Of a stretch of 52,094 nucleotides of DNA, positions 40,523 to 48,633 are shown piece after piece (within the stretch, counting starts at the first letter, position 1; each line of letters opens with the position of its first letter). Location of the stretch: contig DATCGP010000009.1 of the NCBI GenBank assembly GCA_036508875.1, positions 1 through 52,094 on the forward strand. Reading direction: 5' to 3'. Source of the DNA: PALSA-660 sp036508875 (GTDB taxonomy: Bacteria > Actinomycetota > Coriobacteriia > Anaerosomatales > PALSA-660). Under the pieces are notes generated by a model. The model was not told the origin of the DNA and ran no database searches. It was given only the letters and a program-made list of their open reading frames with translations. Position numbers and translations under genes: made by a program.

Positions 40523-41338
40523 CTACGCTCCTGACGGGGTCTCCCCCGCACGCGTGCGCGCCCGGAGCGCCCGCACGATGAGCCACACACCGACCAGGAC
40601 CATCGGCACGCTCAGGAGCTGTCCCATGGTGAAGATGCCTGCGAAGAAGCCCATCTGGCTGTCCGGCTCGCGGAACATCTCGACGAAGATCCGGAACACG
40701 CCGTATAGCGTGAGCATCCAGCCGACGATGAGGCCTTCGGCGCGGCGCTTGCGCGCCATCACGACCATGACAACGAAGATGACGAGCCCTTCGAGGCCCG
40801 CTTCGTAGAGTTGCGAGGCATGGCGGGCGCCGGGACCGGCGCCCGGGAAGCCGGTGACAGCCCACGGCACCGTCGTCACCCGTCCCCATAGTTCCCCGTT
40901 GATGAAGTTTGCGATCCGGCCGAAGAAGATGCCGATCGGCGCACCCACCGCGCCTATGTCGCACATCGTCAGGAAAGGCACCTTGTAGTGCCGGGCGAAC
41001 CACACTCCCGCTAGCAGTATCCCGACGAGCCCGCCGTGGAAGGACATGCCGCCGTCCCACAGTGCGAAGATCTTGAGCGGCTGCGCGAAGTACGCACCGA
41101 CTCCGTACACGAGCACGTAGCCGAGGCGCCCACCTGCGATCACGCCGACGACCGCCGCCAGGACCGCCACCATGCGTTTGTCCGGCCCGAGGCCGATGCC
41201 CCATCGCTCGTCGAGGATGCGGAGCACACCCCACGCACCGAGGAAGCCCGCCACGTACGCGAGGCCGTACCATCGGATTGACAACGGCCCGATCGCGAAC
41301 GCGACCGGGTCGAAGGCGGGGAACGTGAAGTACGCCAT
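40523..41338 (-). CDS. lgt: Prolipoprotein diacylglyceryl transferase
   Basis: 271 residues, seven membrane helices. Transfers diacylglycerol from phosphatidylglycerol to the lipobox cysteine of prolipoproteins. The Lgt signature GRIANFINGELWGR is intact; also LSIRWYGLAYVAGFL and GGMSFHGGLVGILLAG with the essential His, and FRIFVEMFREPDSQMGF. Two lipoproteins in this window (8606-9190 and 39432-40469) are its expected substrates, the latter encoded directly downstream. Confidence 0.95.
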   Translation of the reverse strand: MAYFTFPAFDPVAFAIGPLSIRWYGLAYVAGFLGAWGVLRILDERWGIGLGPDKRMVAVLAAVVGVIAGGRLGYVLVYGVGAYFAQPLKIFALWDGGMSFHGGLVGILLAGVWFARHYKVPFLTMCDIGAVGAPIGIFFGRIANFINGELWGRVTTVPWAVTGFPGAGPGARHASQLYEAGLEGLVIFVVMVVMARKRRAEGLIVGWMLTLYGVFRIFVEMFREPDSQMGFFAGIFTMGQLLSVPMVLVGVWLIVRALRARTRAGETPSGA

Positions 41339-41365
41339 CGCGGTTGTCCCTCTCCTCTGGGCGGC

Positions 41366-41926
41366 CTACAGCGAGACGGTCACCGGTTCGGTGGCGCTCG
41401 CCTCGATCTCGAAGTAGGCGCGCTCCTCGAAACCGAAGGCGCCGGCGACGAGGTTGCCCGGGAACTGCTGGACCGCCATGTTCAAGGTCATCACCGCGTC
41501 GTTGAAGAACTGGCGTGCGTAGGCGATCTTGCCCTCGGTGTCGACCAGCTGCGCCTGAAGGTCGAGGAACGACGCGTTCGCCTTCAAGTCCGGGTACGCC
41601 TCCGCAACCGCGAATAGCGATCGGAGCGCGGCGGTCAGACCGTTCTCCGCTGCCGTTCGTCCCGCCATGCCCGTGGCGCCCATCGCCGCGGCGCGCGCGG
41701 CGGTGACCTGCTCGAGCGTCTCGCGCTCGTGCGCCGCGTAGCCTTTCACGGTGGCGACCAGGTTCGGGACCAGGTCGTACCGGCGTTTGAGCTGGACGTC
41801 GATCTGCGCCCACGCGTTCTCGCAGCGGTTGCGCAGCGTGACGAGCCGGTTGTAGGTCAGGGCCAAGTAGGCGGTCGCCGCCAAGACGACGACCAGCAAG
41901 CCGACCACCAGTAGCGTCAGATCCAT
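41366..41926 (-). CDS. lemA: LemA family membrane protein
   Basis: 186 residues: N-terminal membrane helix (LLVVGLLVVVLAATAYLALTYN) and then an extracytoplasmic-or-cytoplasmic antiparallel helical bundle. Diagnostic LemA blocks are present: ENAWAQIDVQLKRRYDLVPNLVATVKGYAAHE, shown in part as QIDVQLKRRYDLVPNLV, then EAYPDLKANASFLDLQAQLV and ARQFFNDAVMTLNMAVQQFP. The molecular role of LemA proteins is not established. GGAGG lies 10 nt before ATG 41926. It is divergent from the rhomboid gene and followed by lgt after 27 nt. Confidence 0.9.
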   Translation of the reverse strand: MDLTLLVVGLLVVVLAATAYLALTYNRLVTLRNRCENAWAQIDVQLKRRYDLVPNLVATVKGYAAHERETLEQVTAARAAAMGATGMAGRTAAENGLTAALRSLFAVAEAYPDLKANASFLDLQAQLVDTEGKIAYARQFFNDAVMTLNMAVQQFPGNLVAGAFGFEERAYFEIEASATEPVTVSL

Positions 41927-41995
41927 GCGAACGTGACCTCCCCGATCGCGGTGGGTTCCCTCCGCGCCCCAGCGGACGGGGCACCGGCGCCGACT

Positions 41996-42005
41996 AGGAT
42001 ACACT
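41996..42005. promoter_or_regulatory. Overlapping divergent -10 elements (lemA / rhomboid)
   Basis: Minus-strand TATCCT (42001-41996, preceded by TG) faces lemA, and plus-strand TACACT (42000-42005) faces the rhomboid gene. The two hexamers share two bases, so the two transcripts could compete for polymerase. Confidence 0.4.
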
Positions 42006-42056
42006 TCCGTCCGACCCTGAGAGACGTCCGCCGCACCGCGGCGAGAAGAGGCGCGC

Positions 42057-42758
42057 GTGTTCCCTCTCAAAGATGAGAATCCCACGTCGCGCACCGCCTG
42101 GATGACCTGGCTCATCCTCGCCACGAACGTGGCCGTCTTCGGCTGGGAGCTGTGGCTGAAGAGCCGCGGCGGCGACGCTGCGCTGACGTCCTTCATGTCC
42201 ACGTGGGCGTTCGATCCCTCGGCGCTGGCCGCCTCCCCCCTTTCGCCGGGCGTGTGGCTCACCGTCCTGACCTCGATGTTCCTCCACTCGGGGTGGGTGC
42301 ACATCGGGGGCAACATGCTGTACCTGGCGATCTTCGCGAACAACGTCGAAGGTCGGATCGGGCCGCTGTGGTTCCTCGCGTTCTACCTGTGTTGTGGCGC
42401 GGTCGCCGCGCTCGTGCAGGCGGCGGGGTCCGGGTTCGCTCCCGTGCTCATGCTCGGAGCGTCCGGCGCGATCGCCGGGGTCCTCGGAGCGTATCTGCTG
42501 CTGTTCCCGCGAGCGCGCGTCCTGACCGCCATCTGGGTCGTGATCTTCGTCGAGTTCGCCCGGCTGCCGGCCTGGGTCCTGATCGGGTTGTGGTTCCTCG
42601 TGCAGCTGGGATCGGGCCTCGCGTCACTCGACCCCTCCGTGATCGCCAACGGCGGTGTGGCCTACCTCGCGCACGTCGGAGGCTTCCTGGCCGGGATGGC
42701 GCTCATCACTCCGGTGTGGCTCACCGCGCGGCGCCGGCGATTCGTGGCGTGGCGATGA
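42057..42758 (+). CDS. Rhomboid-family intramembrane serine protease
   Basis: 233 residues, six or seven membrane helices. The catalytic Ser is in LMLGASGAIAGVLGAY and the His in YLAHVGGFLAGM; the L1-loop/oxyanion region HSGWVHIGGNMLYL carries the conserved HxxxN. All rhomboid active-site elements are therefore present. It starts at GTG 42057 (FPLKDENP..., the common rhomboid start) with GAAGAGG upstream. Substrates are unknown. It is divergent from lemA. Confidence 0.92.
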   Translation: MFPLKDENPTSRTAWMTWLILATNVAVFGWELWLKSRGGDAALTSFMSTWAFDPSALAASPLSPGVWLTVLTSMFLHSGWVHIGGNMLYLAIFANNVEGRIGPLWFLAFYLCCGAVAALVQAAGSGFAPVLMLGASGAIAGVLGAYLLLFPRARVLTAIWVVIFVEFARLPAWVLIGLWFLVQLGSGLASLDPSVIANGGVAYLAHVGGFLAGMALITPVWLTARRRRFVAWR

Positions 42759-42814
42759 CGCCTCGCCCGCTGCCGCTGCCAGCCGCCCCGAGCGGAATGG
42801 CCGCGCCCGCAGCG

Positions 42815-42823
42815 TGGTATCTT
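42815..42823 (+). promoter_or_regulatory. Extended -10 (TGGTATCTT) for azlCD, leaderless geometry
   Basis: Plus-strand TGG-TATCTT, then seven bases (CTCGCGC) and the azlC ATG. No -35 and no SD are visible. Confidence 0.5.
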
Positions 42824-42830
42824 CTCGCGC

Positions 42831-43526
42831 ATGTCTGAGACGACTCCGGAGCTGGCGCCCTCGAACACGTCGCGCTTCCTGCGCGGAGTGCGGCTGGGCA
42901 CGCCCGTCTTCCTGGGTTACATGCCGCTCGGGATGGCGTTCGGCCTGATGGCGGTCGCCGCAGGTTTCACCATCGCGCAGGCGACCGCGTGCTCCGCCCT
43001 GGCGATCGCGGGGGCGGGCCAGTACCTCGCGATACGGATGATCGCGGCGGGTGGGCTTGCCACGACACTCATCGCGACCGGAGTGGTCAACCTCCGCTAC
43101 CTCCTGTTCTCCGCCACGATGGCCCCGCACGTCTCCGGCGTACCCCGCTGGCAGCAGGGGCTGCTCGCCTTCACGCTCACCGATGAGACGTTCGCCATCA
43201 ACGCCGCGGACGCGCGCGAAGGACGGGCCGACCGGTTCTCGATGCTGGGCGTCGGCGCCGTCTCCTGGGTCGGTTGGACGCTCGGCACGCTGATCGGGTC
43301 GCTCGCCGGCAGCGCGATCGGTGACCCGAACGCATGGGGCGTCGGCTTCGCCCTCCCCGCGATGTTCACGGCCCTGCTCGTCGGCCAGCTGACCGGCAAG
43401 CGCGAGTACGTGGCGGCGGGACTTGCGGCTGCCGCCGCTTTGGCGCTGTCGCTGTTCGTCCCGAGAGACTGGGCGCTCGTCGCCGCAGCGGTGATCGCAG
43501 CGACGGTCATGACGGTGGTGAAGTGA
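42831..43526 (+). CDS. azlC: AzlC family branched-chain amino acid exporter subunit
   Basis: 231 residues with about seven membrane helices. The family start is clear: FLRGVRLGTPVFLGYMPLGMAFGL, then AGAGQYLAIRMIAAG (many members read AGSAQF), NLRYLLFSATMAPH, and TDETFAINA. AzlC and the small AzlD together export branched-chain amino acids (e.g. leucine, azaleucine). Its stop overlaps the azlD start by one base. No SD is present and the -10 is 7 nt from the ATG, so the mRNA is probably leaderless. Confidence 0.92.
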   Translation: MSETTPELAPSNTSRFLRGVRLGTPVFLGYMPLGMAFGLMAVAAGFTIAQATACSALAIAGAGQYLAIRMIAAGGLATTLIATGVVNLRYLLFSATMAPHVSGVPRWQQGLLAFTLTDETFAINAADAREGRADRFSMLGVGAVSWVGWTLGTLIGSLAGSAIGDPNAWGVGFALPAMFTALLVGQLTGKREYVAAGLAAAAALALSLFVPRDWALVAAAVIAATVMTVVK

Positions 43527-43852
43527 TGGACCCGGCGATCGTGTGGGGGCTGATCGCAGGGATGGCGCTGACGAACATCGTCGTGCGCGCCACCCCTATC
43601 GCCGTCATGTCCAGGTTCGAGCTGCCCGAGCCCGTGAGGCGCTGGCTCTCGTACGTCCCGGTCTCGGTGATGTCGGCGATGGTCGCACTCGAAGTGCTCA
43701 AGCCCGGCGACCAGTGGCGCGTCACGCTGGCGAACCCGTACCTGCTCGCGGCGGTACCGACCGCGCTCGTTTACCGCTTCACGCGCAGCTTCCTCGGAGC
43801 GACGGTCATCGGCATAGCGGCGTTCCTGGCGTTCCGCTACCTGCTCGGGTAG
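43526..43852 (+). CDS. azlD: AzlD family small exporter subunit
   Basis: 108 residues, four hydrophobic helices. Typical AzlD motifs: GLIAGMALTNIVVRATPI, PEPVRRWLSYVPVSVMSAMVA, and PYLLAAVPTALV. It is coupled to azlC through TGATG and is the partner subunit. The stop TAG is also the start of a TAGGAT hexamer (43850-43855) that may serve as -10 for the DUF1015 gene. Confidence 0.92.
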   Translation: MDPAIVWGLIAGMALTNIVVRATPIAVMSRFELPEPVRRWLSYVPVSVMSAMVALEVLKPGDQWRVTLANPYLLAAVPTALVYRFTRSFLGATVIGIAAFLAFRYLLG

Positions 43853-43916
43853 GATTCGGGCACACCGGGTGGCGCAGTGCCGCCCTTCCGACCGACCGAA
43901 GAGACGAAGAGGCGAC

Positions 43917-45212
43917 GTGGCCCGCATCCTCCCGTTCCGTGCCGTCCGCTACGCGCTTCCAGACCGCAGTGACCTCTCCGCTCTGGTTGCGCCGCCCTAC
44001 GACGTGATCTCGCCGGAACAGCGCGAGGAGTTGCTCGCCCGCGACACGCACAACGCCGTGGCGCTCGAGCTGCCGGAGGGCACCACCGACCCTTCGGTGT
44101 CAGGGAACCGCTATGAGGTCGGCGGAGAACGCTGGCGCGAGTGGATCGACGCCGGCGTGCTCGCCTTCGACAGTCGACCCGCGCTCTACGTGCTCGAGCA
44201 GCGGTTCACCGTCAGCGGCCACGAGGTCTCGCGCCGCGGATTCGTCGCGGCGGTCGGGCTCGAGCCCTTCTCCGCGGGCGTCGTGCTGCCGCACGAGCGC
44301 ACGCTTCCCAAGGCCCTGGACGACCGGCTCCGGCTCACCCGCGCGACCGCGGCGAACCTGAGCCAGGTGTTCGGCCTCTTCTCGGACCGGGCGCACGAGA
44401 CGGATACGTTGATCGCCGCGGCGATGGCCGAGCCGCCGCTCGCCACGGCCGAGTTGGACGGCGTCGTCTCGGCCCTGTGGGCGCTGCAGGACCCCGCCGC
44501 CCACGCGGCCCTCGCAGCCTTCCTCGAGGACCGGCCGATCTACATCGCCGACGGCCACCACCGCTATACGACCGCTCTCGCCTACCGGGACGAACGCCGC
44601 GTGGCCACCGGCGGCGAGCCCGACGCCGCGTACGAGACGGTGATGATGGCGCTCGTGAACATGGACGATCCGGGCTTGGTCGTCCTCCCGACCCATCGCG
44701 TCGCGGACGCCCCGTCTTCCTTCGATCCCGACCGGTTCTGGTCCGGCATGGCCGAGCGGTTCGAGCTATCCGAGCTGCCCGAGGGCAAGCCCGCCTCCGC
44801 AACGCTCGCGGCGGCGGCTGACCGACCGAGCTACATCGTCCGCACGAGAGACGGCGTGACGCGCTTGGCACGGTTGCGCACCGACCTCGACCTCACCGGT
44901 GACTACCCTTCAGGGACCTCGAAGGCATGGAGGACCCTGGACGTCGCGACGCTCCAGGAGCTCGTGCTCTCCCCCCTGCTCGACATCCACCCCGACCGCC
45001 CCACCACCCTCGAGCGGCTCCGGTTCGTCAAGGATGCGCATGAGGCCCTGGCGATGGCCGGCGAACACGACGTCGCGTTCGTGCTGAACCCGACCAGGAT
45101 GGAGCAGGTGGCTGCTGTCGCGTTGCGCGGTGAGACGATGCCGCAGAAGTCCACGTACTTCTATCCGAAGCTCACGTCAGGGCTGCTGTTCAAGTCGCTC
45201 GACACCCTCTAG
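43917..45212 (+). CDS. DUF1015 family protein
   Basis: 431 residues, soluble. Strong DUF1015 signatures: ILPFRAVRYALPD at the start, LVAPPYDVISPEQRE, GFVAAVGLEPFSAGVVLPHE, ERTLPKAL, IYIADGHHRYTTALAY and LVVLPTHRV. The ADGHHRY motif is diagnostic. The function is unknown; in some genomes the family is linked to serine metabolism or phosphoserine (SerK-like) chemistry, and ParB-related kinase activity has been proposed for relatives. GTG 43917 has GAAGAGG 5 nt upstream. It ends in the four bases CTAG that also hold the stop of the facing gene. Confidence 0.88.
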   Translation: MARILPFRAVRYALPDRSDLSALVAPPYDVISPEQREELLARDTHNAVALELPEGTTDPSVSGNRYEVGGERWREWIDAGVLAFDSRPALYVLEQRFTVSGHEVSRRGFVAAVGLEPFSAGVVLPHERTLPKALDDRLRLTRATAANLSQVFGLFSDRAHETDTLIAAAMAEPPLATAELDGVVSALWALQDPAAHAALAAFLEDRPIYIADGHHRYTTALAYRDERRVATGGEPDAAYETVMMALVNMDDPGLVVLPTHRVADAPSSFDPDRFWSGMAERFELSELPEGKPASATLAAAADRPSYIVRTRDGVTRLARLRTDLDLTGDYPSGTSKAWRTLDVATLQELVLSPLLDIHPDRPTTLERLRFVKDAHEALAMAGEHDVAFVLNPTRMEQVAAVALRGETMPQKSTYFYPKLTSGLLFKSLDTL

Positions 45213-46024
45213 GAACGAGCAGCGCGCCTCCGCGCGGCGCGATCCCGGGCACCGACGCCCTCGACGTTGCGCTCCACCAGACGCGGACAGACCTCGGAGA
45301 GCCTGCAGGCGTCGCAGAGGGGGTGCGCGGGCCGGCACCACTGCCTTCCGATGAGCCATGCGGGAAGGTCGAGGACTCCGGGAGACGCCGGCATCGCCTC
45401 GGAGGCGGCCTGGGCGACCTCCTCGGGCATGTCGCGATCCACAAGCCCGGTCCGCAGGAACACGCGGCGCACCTGCGTGTCGTAGGCCACGGTCCCGCCC
45501 TCGAGATCCCTGACGTGCACGCCGAAGCACCTGTGCAGAAGCTCCACCGTCATGGCGGCCTTCTTGGGGCCGATGCCCTGGAACGCCGACAGGCGCTGCG
45601 TGAGCTCGATCGCGGTCGGGGCATCGCTCCAGATCAGCGACGCGTCTCCTCCGTAGCATTCCAGCAGGCGCGCCGCGGCGTCGCTCACCCATCCGGCGAC
45701 CGTGTGCTTGAAGCGGTGCAGCGCGGGCGGCCGGCCCATCGCCTCATCGACAGCGCTCCGCTCGGCCGCGAGACGTGCGAGGTCCAGGTGTCCGAGGCGG
45801 TCGCGCAGCAGGTACGGACCAGCCCATGCCCGCTCAGCCGGGATGCCCTGGGTGAAGAGGACCGCCAGCAGGAACGCCTCGGGCGAGGTCTTCACGAGGG
45901 CGTCGGCCTCCGCCAGATCGGTGAAGGCGCCGCCCACCTGGGCGACGCCTTCATGCGCGAGCTCCTCGCCGAATCGGACGAGCTCGCGTCCCACGCGATG
46001 CCGAGTGACGGACCGGTCCACCAC
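45209..46024 (-). CDS. Endonuclease III-like HhH-GPD DNA glycosylase with [4Fe-4S] cluster
   Basis: 271 residues, longer than E. coli Nth (211). The helix-hairpin-helix is FQGIGPKKAAMTVELL with the Lys expected of a glycosylase/lyase, and YDTQVRRVF supplies the catalytic Asp. The C-terminal cluster motif is CRPAHPLCDACRLSEVC (C-x6-C-x2-C-x5-C), exact for endonuclease III. The N-terminal 100 residues differ from classical Nth (AVLFTQGIPAERAW replaces the usual LSAQTTD region), so it is a distinct branch of the HhH-GPD family. It follows a tiny membrane-protein gene by 3 nt. The start is GTG 46024. Confidence 0.82.
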   Translation of the reverse strand: MVDRSVTRHRVGRELVRFGEELAHEGVAQVGGAFTDLAEADALVKTSPEAFLLAVLFTQGIPAERAWAGPYLLRDRLGHLDLARLAAERSAVDEAMGRPPALHRFKHTVAGWVSDAAARLLECYGGDASLIWSDAPTAIELTQRLSAFQGIGPKKAAMTVELLHRCFGVHVRDLEGGTVAYDTQVRRVFLRTGLVDRDMPEEVAQAASEAMPASPGVLDLPAWLIGRQWCRPAHPLCDACRLSEVCPRLVERNVEGVGARDRAARRRAARS

Positions 46025-46027
46025 CTG

Positions 46028-46300
46028 CTAGTGCGGTCCCAGCGCGCGGGTCGTGATCTTGTGGATGAGGTACTCGCGCTCCTCGTCCGTGAACTCGTCA
46101 GGCACCGCCTTGAGGACCTTGACCCTCGATTCGAGTTTCAGCGCGTTGGCCCCCCGGTTGAGCGCTCCGAGCAGGCACACCATCGACCCGATCATGAAGA
46201 GCCAGTGGAACATCACGAACCCCATGAAGAACATGGGCGGCCCATAATGCCCGCCTCCGTGATGGTCCATCCCGCTCATCTGTGGCATGCGCATGTCCAT
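46028..46300 (-). CDS. Small single-helix membrane protein with Met/His-rich N-terminus
   Basis: 90 residues from ATG 46300, which has AAGGAGG 6 nt upstream. The first 22 residues are MDMRMPQMSGMDHHGGGHY, rich in Met and His, a composition often linked to copper binding. A hydrophobic helix follows (FFMGFVMFHWLFMIGSMVCLLG), then a charged C-terminal region (SRVKVLKAVPDEFTDEEREYLIHK). I do not recognise the family. It is 3 nt upstream of the endonuclease III-like gene and presumably cotranscribed. Metal binding is only a composition-based guess. Confidence 0.6.
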   Translation of the reverse strand: MDMRMPQMSGMDHHGGGHYGPPMFFMGFVMFHWLFMIGSMVCLLGALNRGANALKLESRVKVLKAVPDEFTDEEREYLIHKITTRALGPH

Positions 46301-46439
46301 AGGACGCCTCCTTGTTGCATCGGCGACGCGGGCGCCCGAAAGCCGTCCCGCGTACAGGAAGGAGATACCCAGGCGAAACGGCGTCCTCACAGAAGAGGGT
46401 CCAAAGCCAGCGCCTTGGCTGCCGCCCCCGCGGAACCGG

Positions 46440-46685
46440 CTAGAAGCCTGCGAACCTCGGACCGTTCTTCAGGAAGAAGCTGCAGTAGGTGCAGATCTCC
46501 TTCTCGGCGACGCTGCGATCGACGGTCGCGTCGAAGATGAGTTCCGGTGCTGACGTCACCTCGTGAGTGGGACGGTCGCACTGCGCGAACGCGCAGCGCG
46601 AAGGGCACTTCTCCTCGGGGTTGTAGTGCGGGCAGGTCGCCATCATCTCGTCGTCGCAGCCGCGACGTTCCCAGCACTTCGCCAT
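46440..46685 (-). CDS. Small cysteine-rich protein (two-CW-like)
   Basis: 81 residues with eight cysteines: MAKCWERRGCDDEMMATCPH, EKCPSRCAFAQC, and the C-terminal EICTYCSFFLKNGPRF. The CWE start and the Cys spacing resemble anaerobe proteins annotated as two-CW domain proteins; metal or iron-sulfur binding is likely, and the function is unknown. SD AAAGGAC precedes ATG 46685 and an extended -10 lies about 36 nt upstream. The 139 nt to the next gene contain nothing I can name. Confidence 0.65.
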   Translation of the reverse strand: MAKCWERRGCDDEMMATCPHYNPEEKCPSRCAFAQCDRPTHEVTSAPELIFDATVDRSVAEKEICTYCSFFLKNGPRFAGF

Positions 46686-46720
46686 CCGGGGTCCTTTCGT
46701 CCTATACTTGTGCGCGCGCC

Positions 46721-46729
46721 ATCGTAGCA
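46721..46729 (-). promoter_or_regulatory. Extended -10 (TGCTACGAT) for the Cys-rich gene
   Basis: Minus-strand TGC-TACGAT, predicted start about 46714, leader about 29 nt. On the plus strand, TATACT at 46703-46708 could serve the divergent flavoprotein gene. Confidence 0.45.
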
Positions 46730-46826
46730 CTCGGACCCAACGGCCCCACGTGCGAAGCGGCGCGGATCGTACGCACGACCGACTTGTACGCAAGGCGCGT
46801 GCCGCGACGCGAAGGACGACCGACCT

Positions 46827-47912
46827 GTGACGATCCCAGTGCGGGACACCTACGACACCGTCGTCGCAGGGGCCGGGCCAGCCGGTGTGATGGCCGCCTA
46901 TCACGCAGCAGAGCGCGGCAGCGTACTGCTCATCGACGCATCGTCCCTTCCGCGCGATAAGAGTTGCGGTGGCATGATCCACGGGCTGACGCGCGACGCT
47001 TTGGCCGGCTATGGCGAGATCCCGGACGACATCGTGCTCGGGCCGCGCTACGTGAACTTCCGCTACGTCGACTGGGACCGCGACGTCCGCAAGCCGACGG
47101 AGCTCGCCTTCCTCAACGTCGACCGCGCCGGCTTCGACGACTGGCTCGTCTCACTGCTGCCGGGCAACGTCGAGGTCGTCGGAGGAGCTGTGCTCACCAC
47201 CTTTACGCAGGACGGCGATGGCGTCCGTGTGACAGCCAAGTCGGACGGAGCGGACTTCATCGTGTCGTGCGTGAACCTCGTCGGCGCGGACGGCGCCCGG
47301 TCAGCGGTCCGGCGCGCTCTCGGTGTGGACGCGGGAAGCACCTACGTCACGCTGCAGGACTACGTCACCCTCAAGGGGGTCCTCGAGCCCTACTTCGACT
47401 GCATCTACATGCGTTCGCTCGGTGACGGCTTCGGATACGGCTACGTGATGCCGAAGGGCGACGTCGCGGTGGTCGGGTCGGTCTTCTACCCCAAGACCAA
47501 GCGGCCGTGGGAGAAGCAGGACCGCCTGCTCGAGATCCTGCGCGCGCAGATGCCGCAGCTCGGGGCGACCGTCAAGCGCGAGGCGTGCTCCGCGCTCTAC
47601 CTCCGGACGAAGGCGGACGTGGTCCCCGGATCGGGCCGCGTGCTTCTGGCCGGAGAGGCCGGCGGCTTCATGTCTCCGACTTCGGGTGAGGGCATCTCGT
47701 ACGCGGTGCGCTCTGGCATCCTCGCGGGCCGCGCGATCGCCGGCAGCACCGCCAGCGAGGCGCTCGCCTCCTACACCAGCCTGACGGCCCCGCTGCGCAG
47801 CGACATCGCGCGACGCCTGCGGTGGCTGCCGTTCATGGAATCGCGTTTCGGCAAGTGGGTCGGCGGCCTGACACCGACCTGGGTCGTCTCGCGGATCACC
47901 GAAGGCCTTTAG
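46827..47912 (+). CDS. Geranylgeranyl reductase family FAD flavoprotein
   Basis: 361 residues. Rossmann FAD site DTVVAGAGPAGVMAAYHAAERG near the N-terminus (shown as AGAGPAGVMAAYHA), the SCGGMI loop typical of the GGR family, the mid motif VGADGARSAVRRALG, and the second FAD motif GRVLLAGEAGGFMSPTSGEGI. Members reduce prenyl chains (archaeal lipids, menaquinone tails, chlorophyll side chains). In an actinobacterium, MenJ-like partial saturation of menaquinone is one possibility; I cannot tell from sequence. GTG 46827 is the start. It is divergent from the Cys-rich gene and convergent with dcd. Confidence 0.8.
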   Translation: MTIPVRDTYDTVVAGAGPAGVMAAYHAAERGSVLLIDASSLPRDKSCGGMIHGLTRDALAGYGEIPDDIVLGPRYVNFRYVDWDRDVRKPTELAFLNVDRAGFDDWLVSLLPGNVEVVGGAVLTTFTQDGDGVRVTAKSDGADFIVSCVNLVGADGARSAVRRALGVDAGSTYVTLQDYVTLKGVLEPYFDCIYMRSLGDGFGYGYVMPKGDVAVVGSVFYPKTKRPWEKQDRLLEILRAQMPQLGATVKREACSALYLRTKADVVPGSGRVLLAGEAGGFMSPTSGEGISYAVRSGILAGRAIAGSTASEALASYTSLTAPLRSDIARRLRWLPFMESRFGKWVGGLTPTWVVSRITEGL

Positions 47913-47980
47913 ACCCCTCTTCGGCGAGGGCGGCCCCGCGCTGACGACCAGGCGCTCGCAGCCGCTCGGCCCCGATCGCC

Positions 47981-48538
47981 TCAGCCCAGATGGCTCCGGC
48001 TCGGCGTGGGATCCTTCTGGCCCTGGTAGCGGCTCCCGAGCCCGGGGCTGCCGTACGGCCGGTCCACCGGTGTCGTCATCATCATGAACGACACCTGGCC
48101 GATCGCCATCCCGGGCGTCAGCAGTATCGGCAGGTTGGCGACGTTCGACAGCTCCAGCGTGATCGTCCCCTCCCATCCGGGATCGATGTAGCCGGCGGTC
48201 GAGTGGATGAGCAGCCCTAGTCGGCCGAGCGAGCTCTTGCCCTCCAAACGGGCGACCACGTCGTCCGGGAGCGCCAGCGTCTCCACTGTGGCCGCCAGCA
48301 CGAACTCGCCCGGGTGCAGCACGAATGGCTCTTCCTGCGTGGCCTCGACGACCTCGGTCAGCCCCGCCTGCTCCATCGTCGGGTCGATATAAGGGTAGCG
48401 TGAGTTTCGAAACACCTGGAACCTCGACCCAAGGTGGAGGTCGACGCTTGATGGCTGTATGTCGGACTCGACGATCGGGTCGATCCGGATACGGCCCGCC
48501 AGCAGATGCTCGCGGATCGTTCGGTCTGAGAGGACCAT
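47981..48538 (-). CDS. dcd: dCTP deaminase (possibly bifunctional, dUTP-forming)
   Basis: 185 residues. MVLSDRTIREHL and the trimeric dUTPase-fold motifs ARLEGKSSLGRLGLLIHSTA and IDPGWEGTITLELSN are present; the latter contains the catalytic Glu. Actinobacterial Dcd proteins include bifunctional dCTP deaminase/dUTPase forms that make dUMP directly; the short motif set does not settle which this is. GAAGGGAG precedes the ATG. It lies downstream of nrdJ, past a hairpin, and supplies thymidylate precursors. The 68-nt gap to the facing flavoprotein gene holds a weak CCCTC-TTCGGC-GAGGG hairpin. Confidence 0.92.
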   Translation of the reverse strand: MVLSDRTIREHLLAGRIRIDPIVESDIQPSSVDLHLGSRFQVFRNSRYPYIDPTMEQAGLTEVVEATQEEPFVLHPGEFVLAATVETLALPDDVVARLEGKSSLGRLGLLIHSTAGYIDPGWEGTITLELSNVANLPILLTPGMAIGQVSFMMMTTPVDRPYGSPGLGSRYQGQKDPTPSRSHLG

Positions 48539-48575
48539 CTTGCCGGGCTCCCTTCTGATGCGCGCCGATGAACAC

Positions 48576-48607
48576 GGGGCGGACCGGGCATAAGCCCAGC
48601 CCGCCCC
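48576..48607 (-). terminator. Hairpin between nrdJ and dcd
   Basis: GGGGCGG pairs with CCGCCCC around an internal loop and a GGGC-ATAA-GCCC tip. It is 27 nt past the nrdJ stop and may be a partial terminator. Confidence 0.5.
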
Positions 48608-48633
48608 ACGCGTGACGCCTCTGTTGGTCTAGC

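Noticed and set aside
47913..47980. Terminator between the flavoprotein gene and dcd
   Set aside because: Only a 5-bp stem (CCCTC/GAGGG) with no T-tract; too weak to list as a feature.
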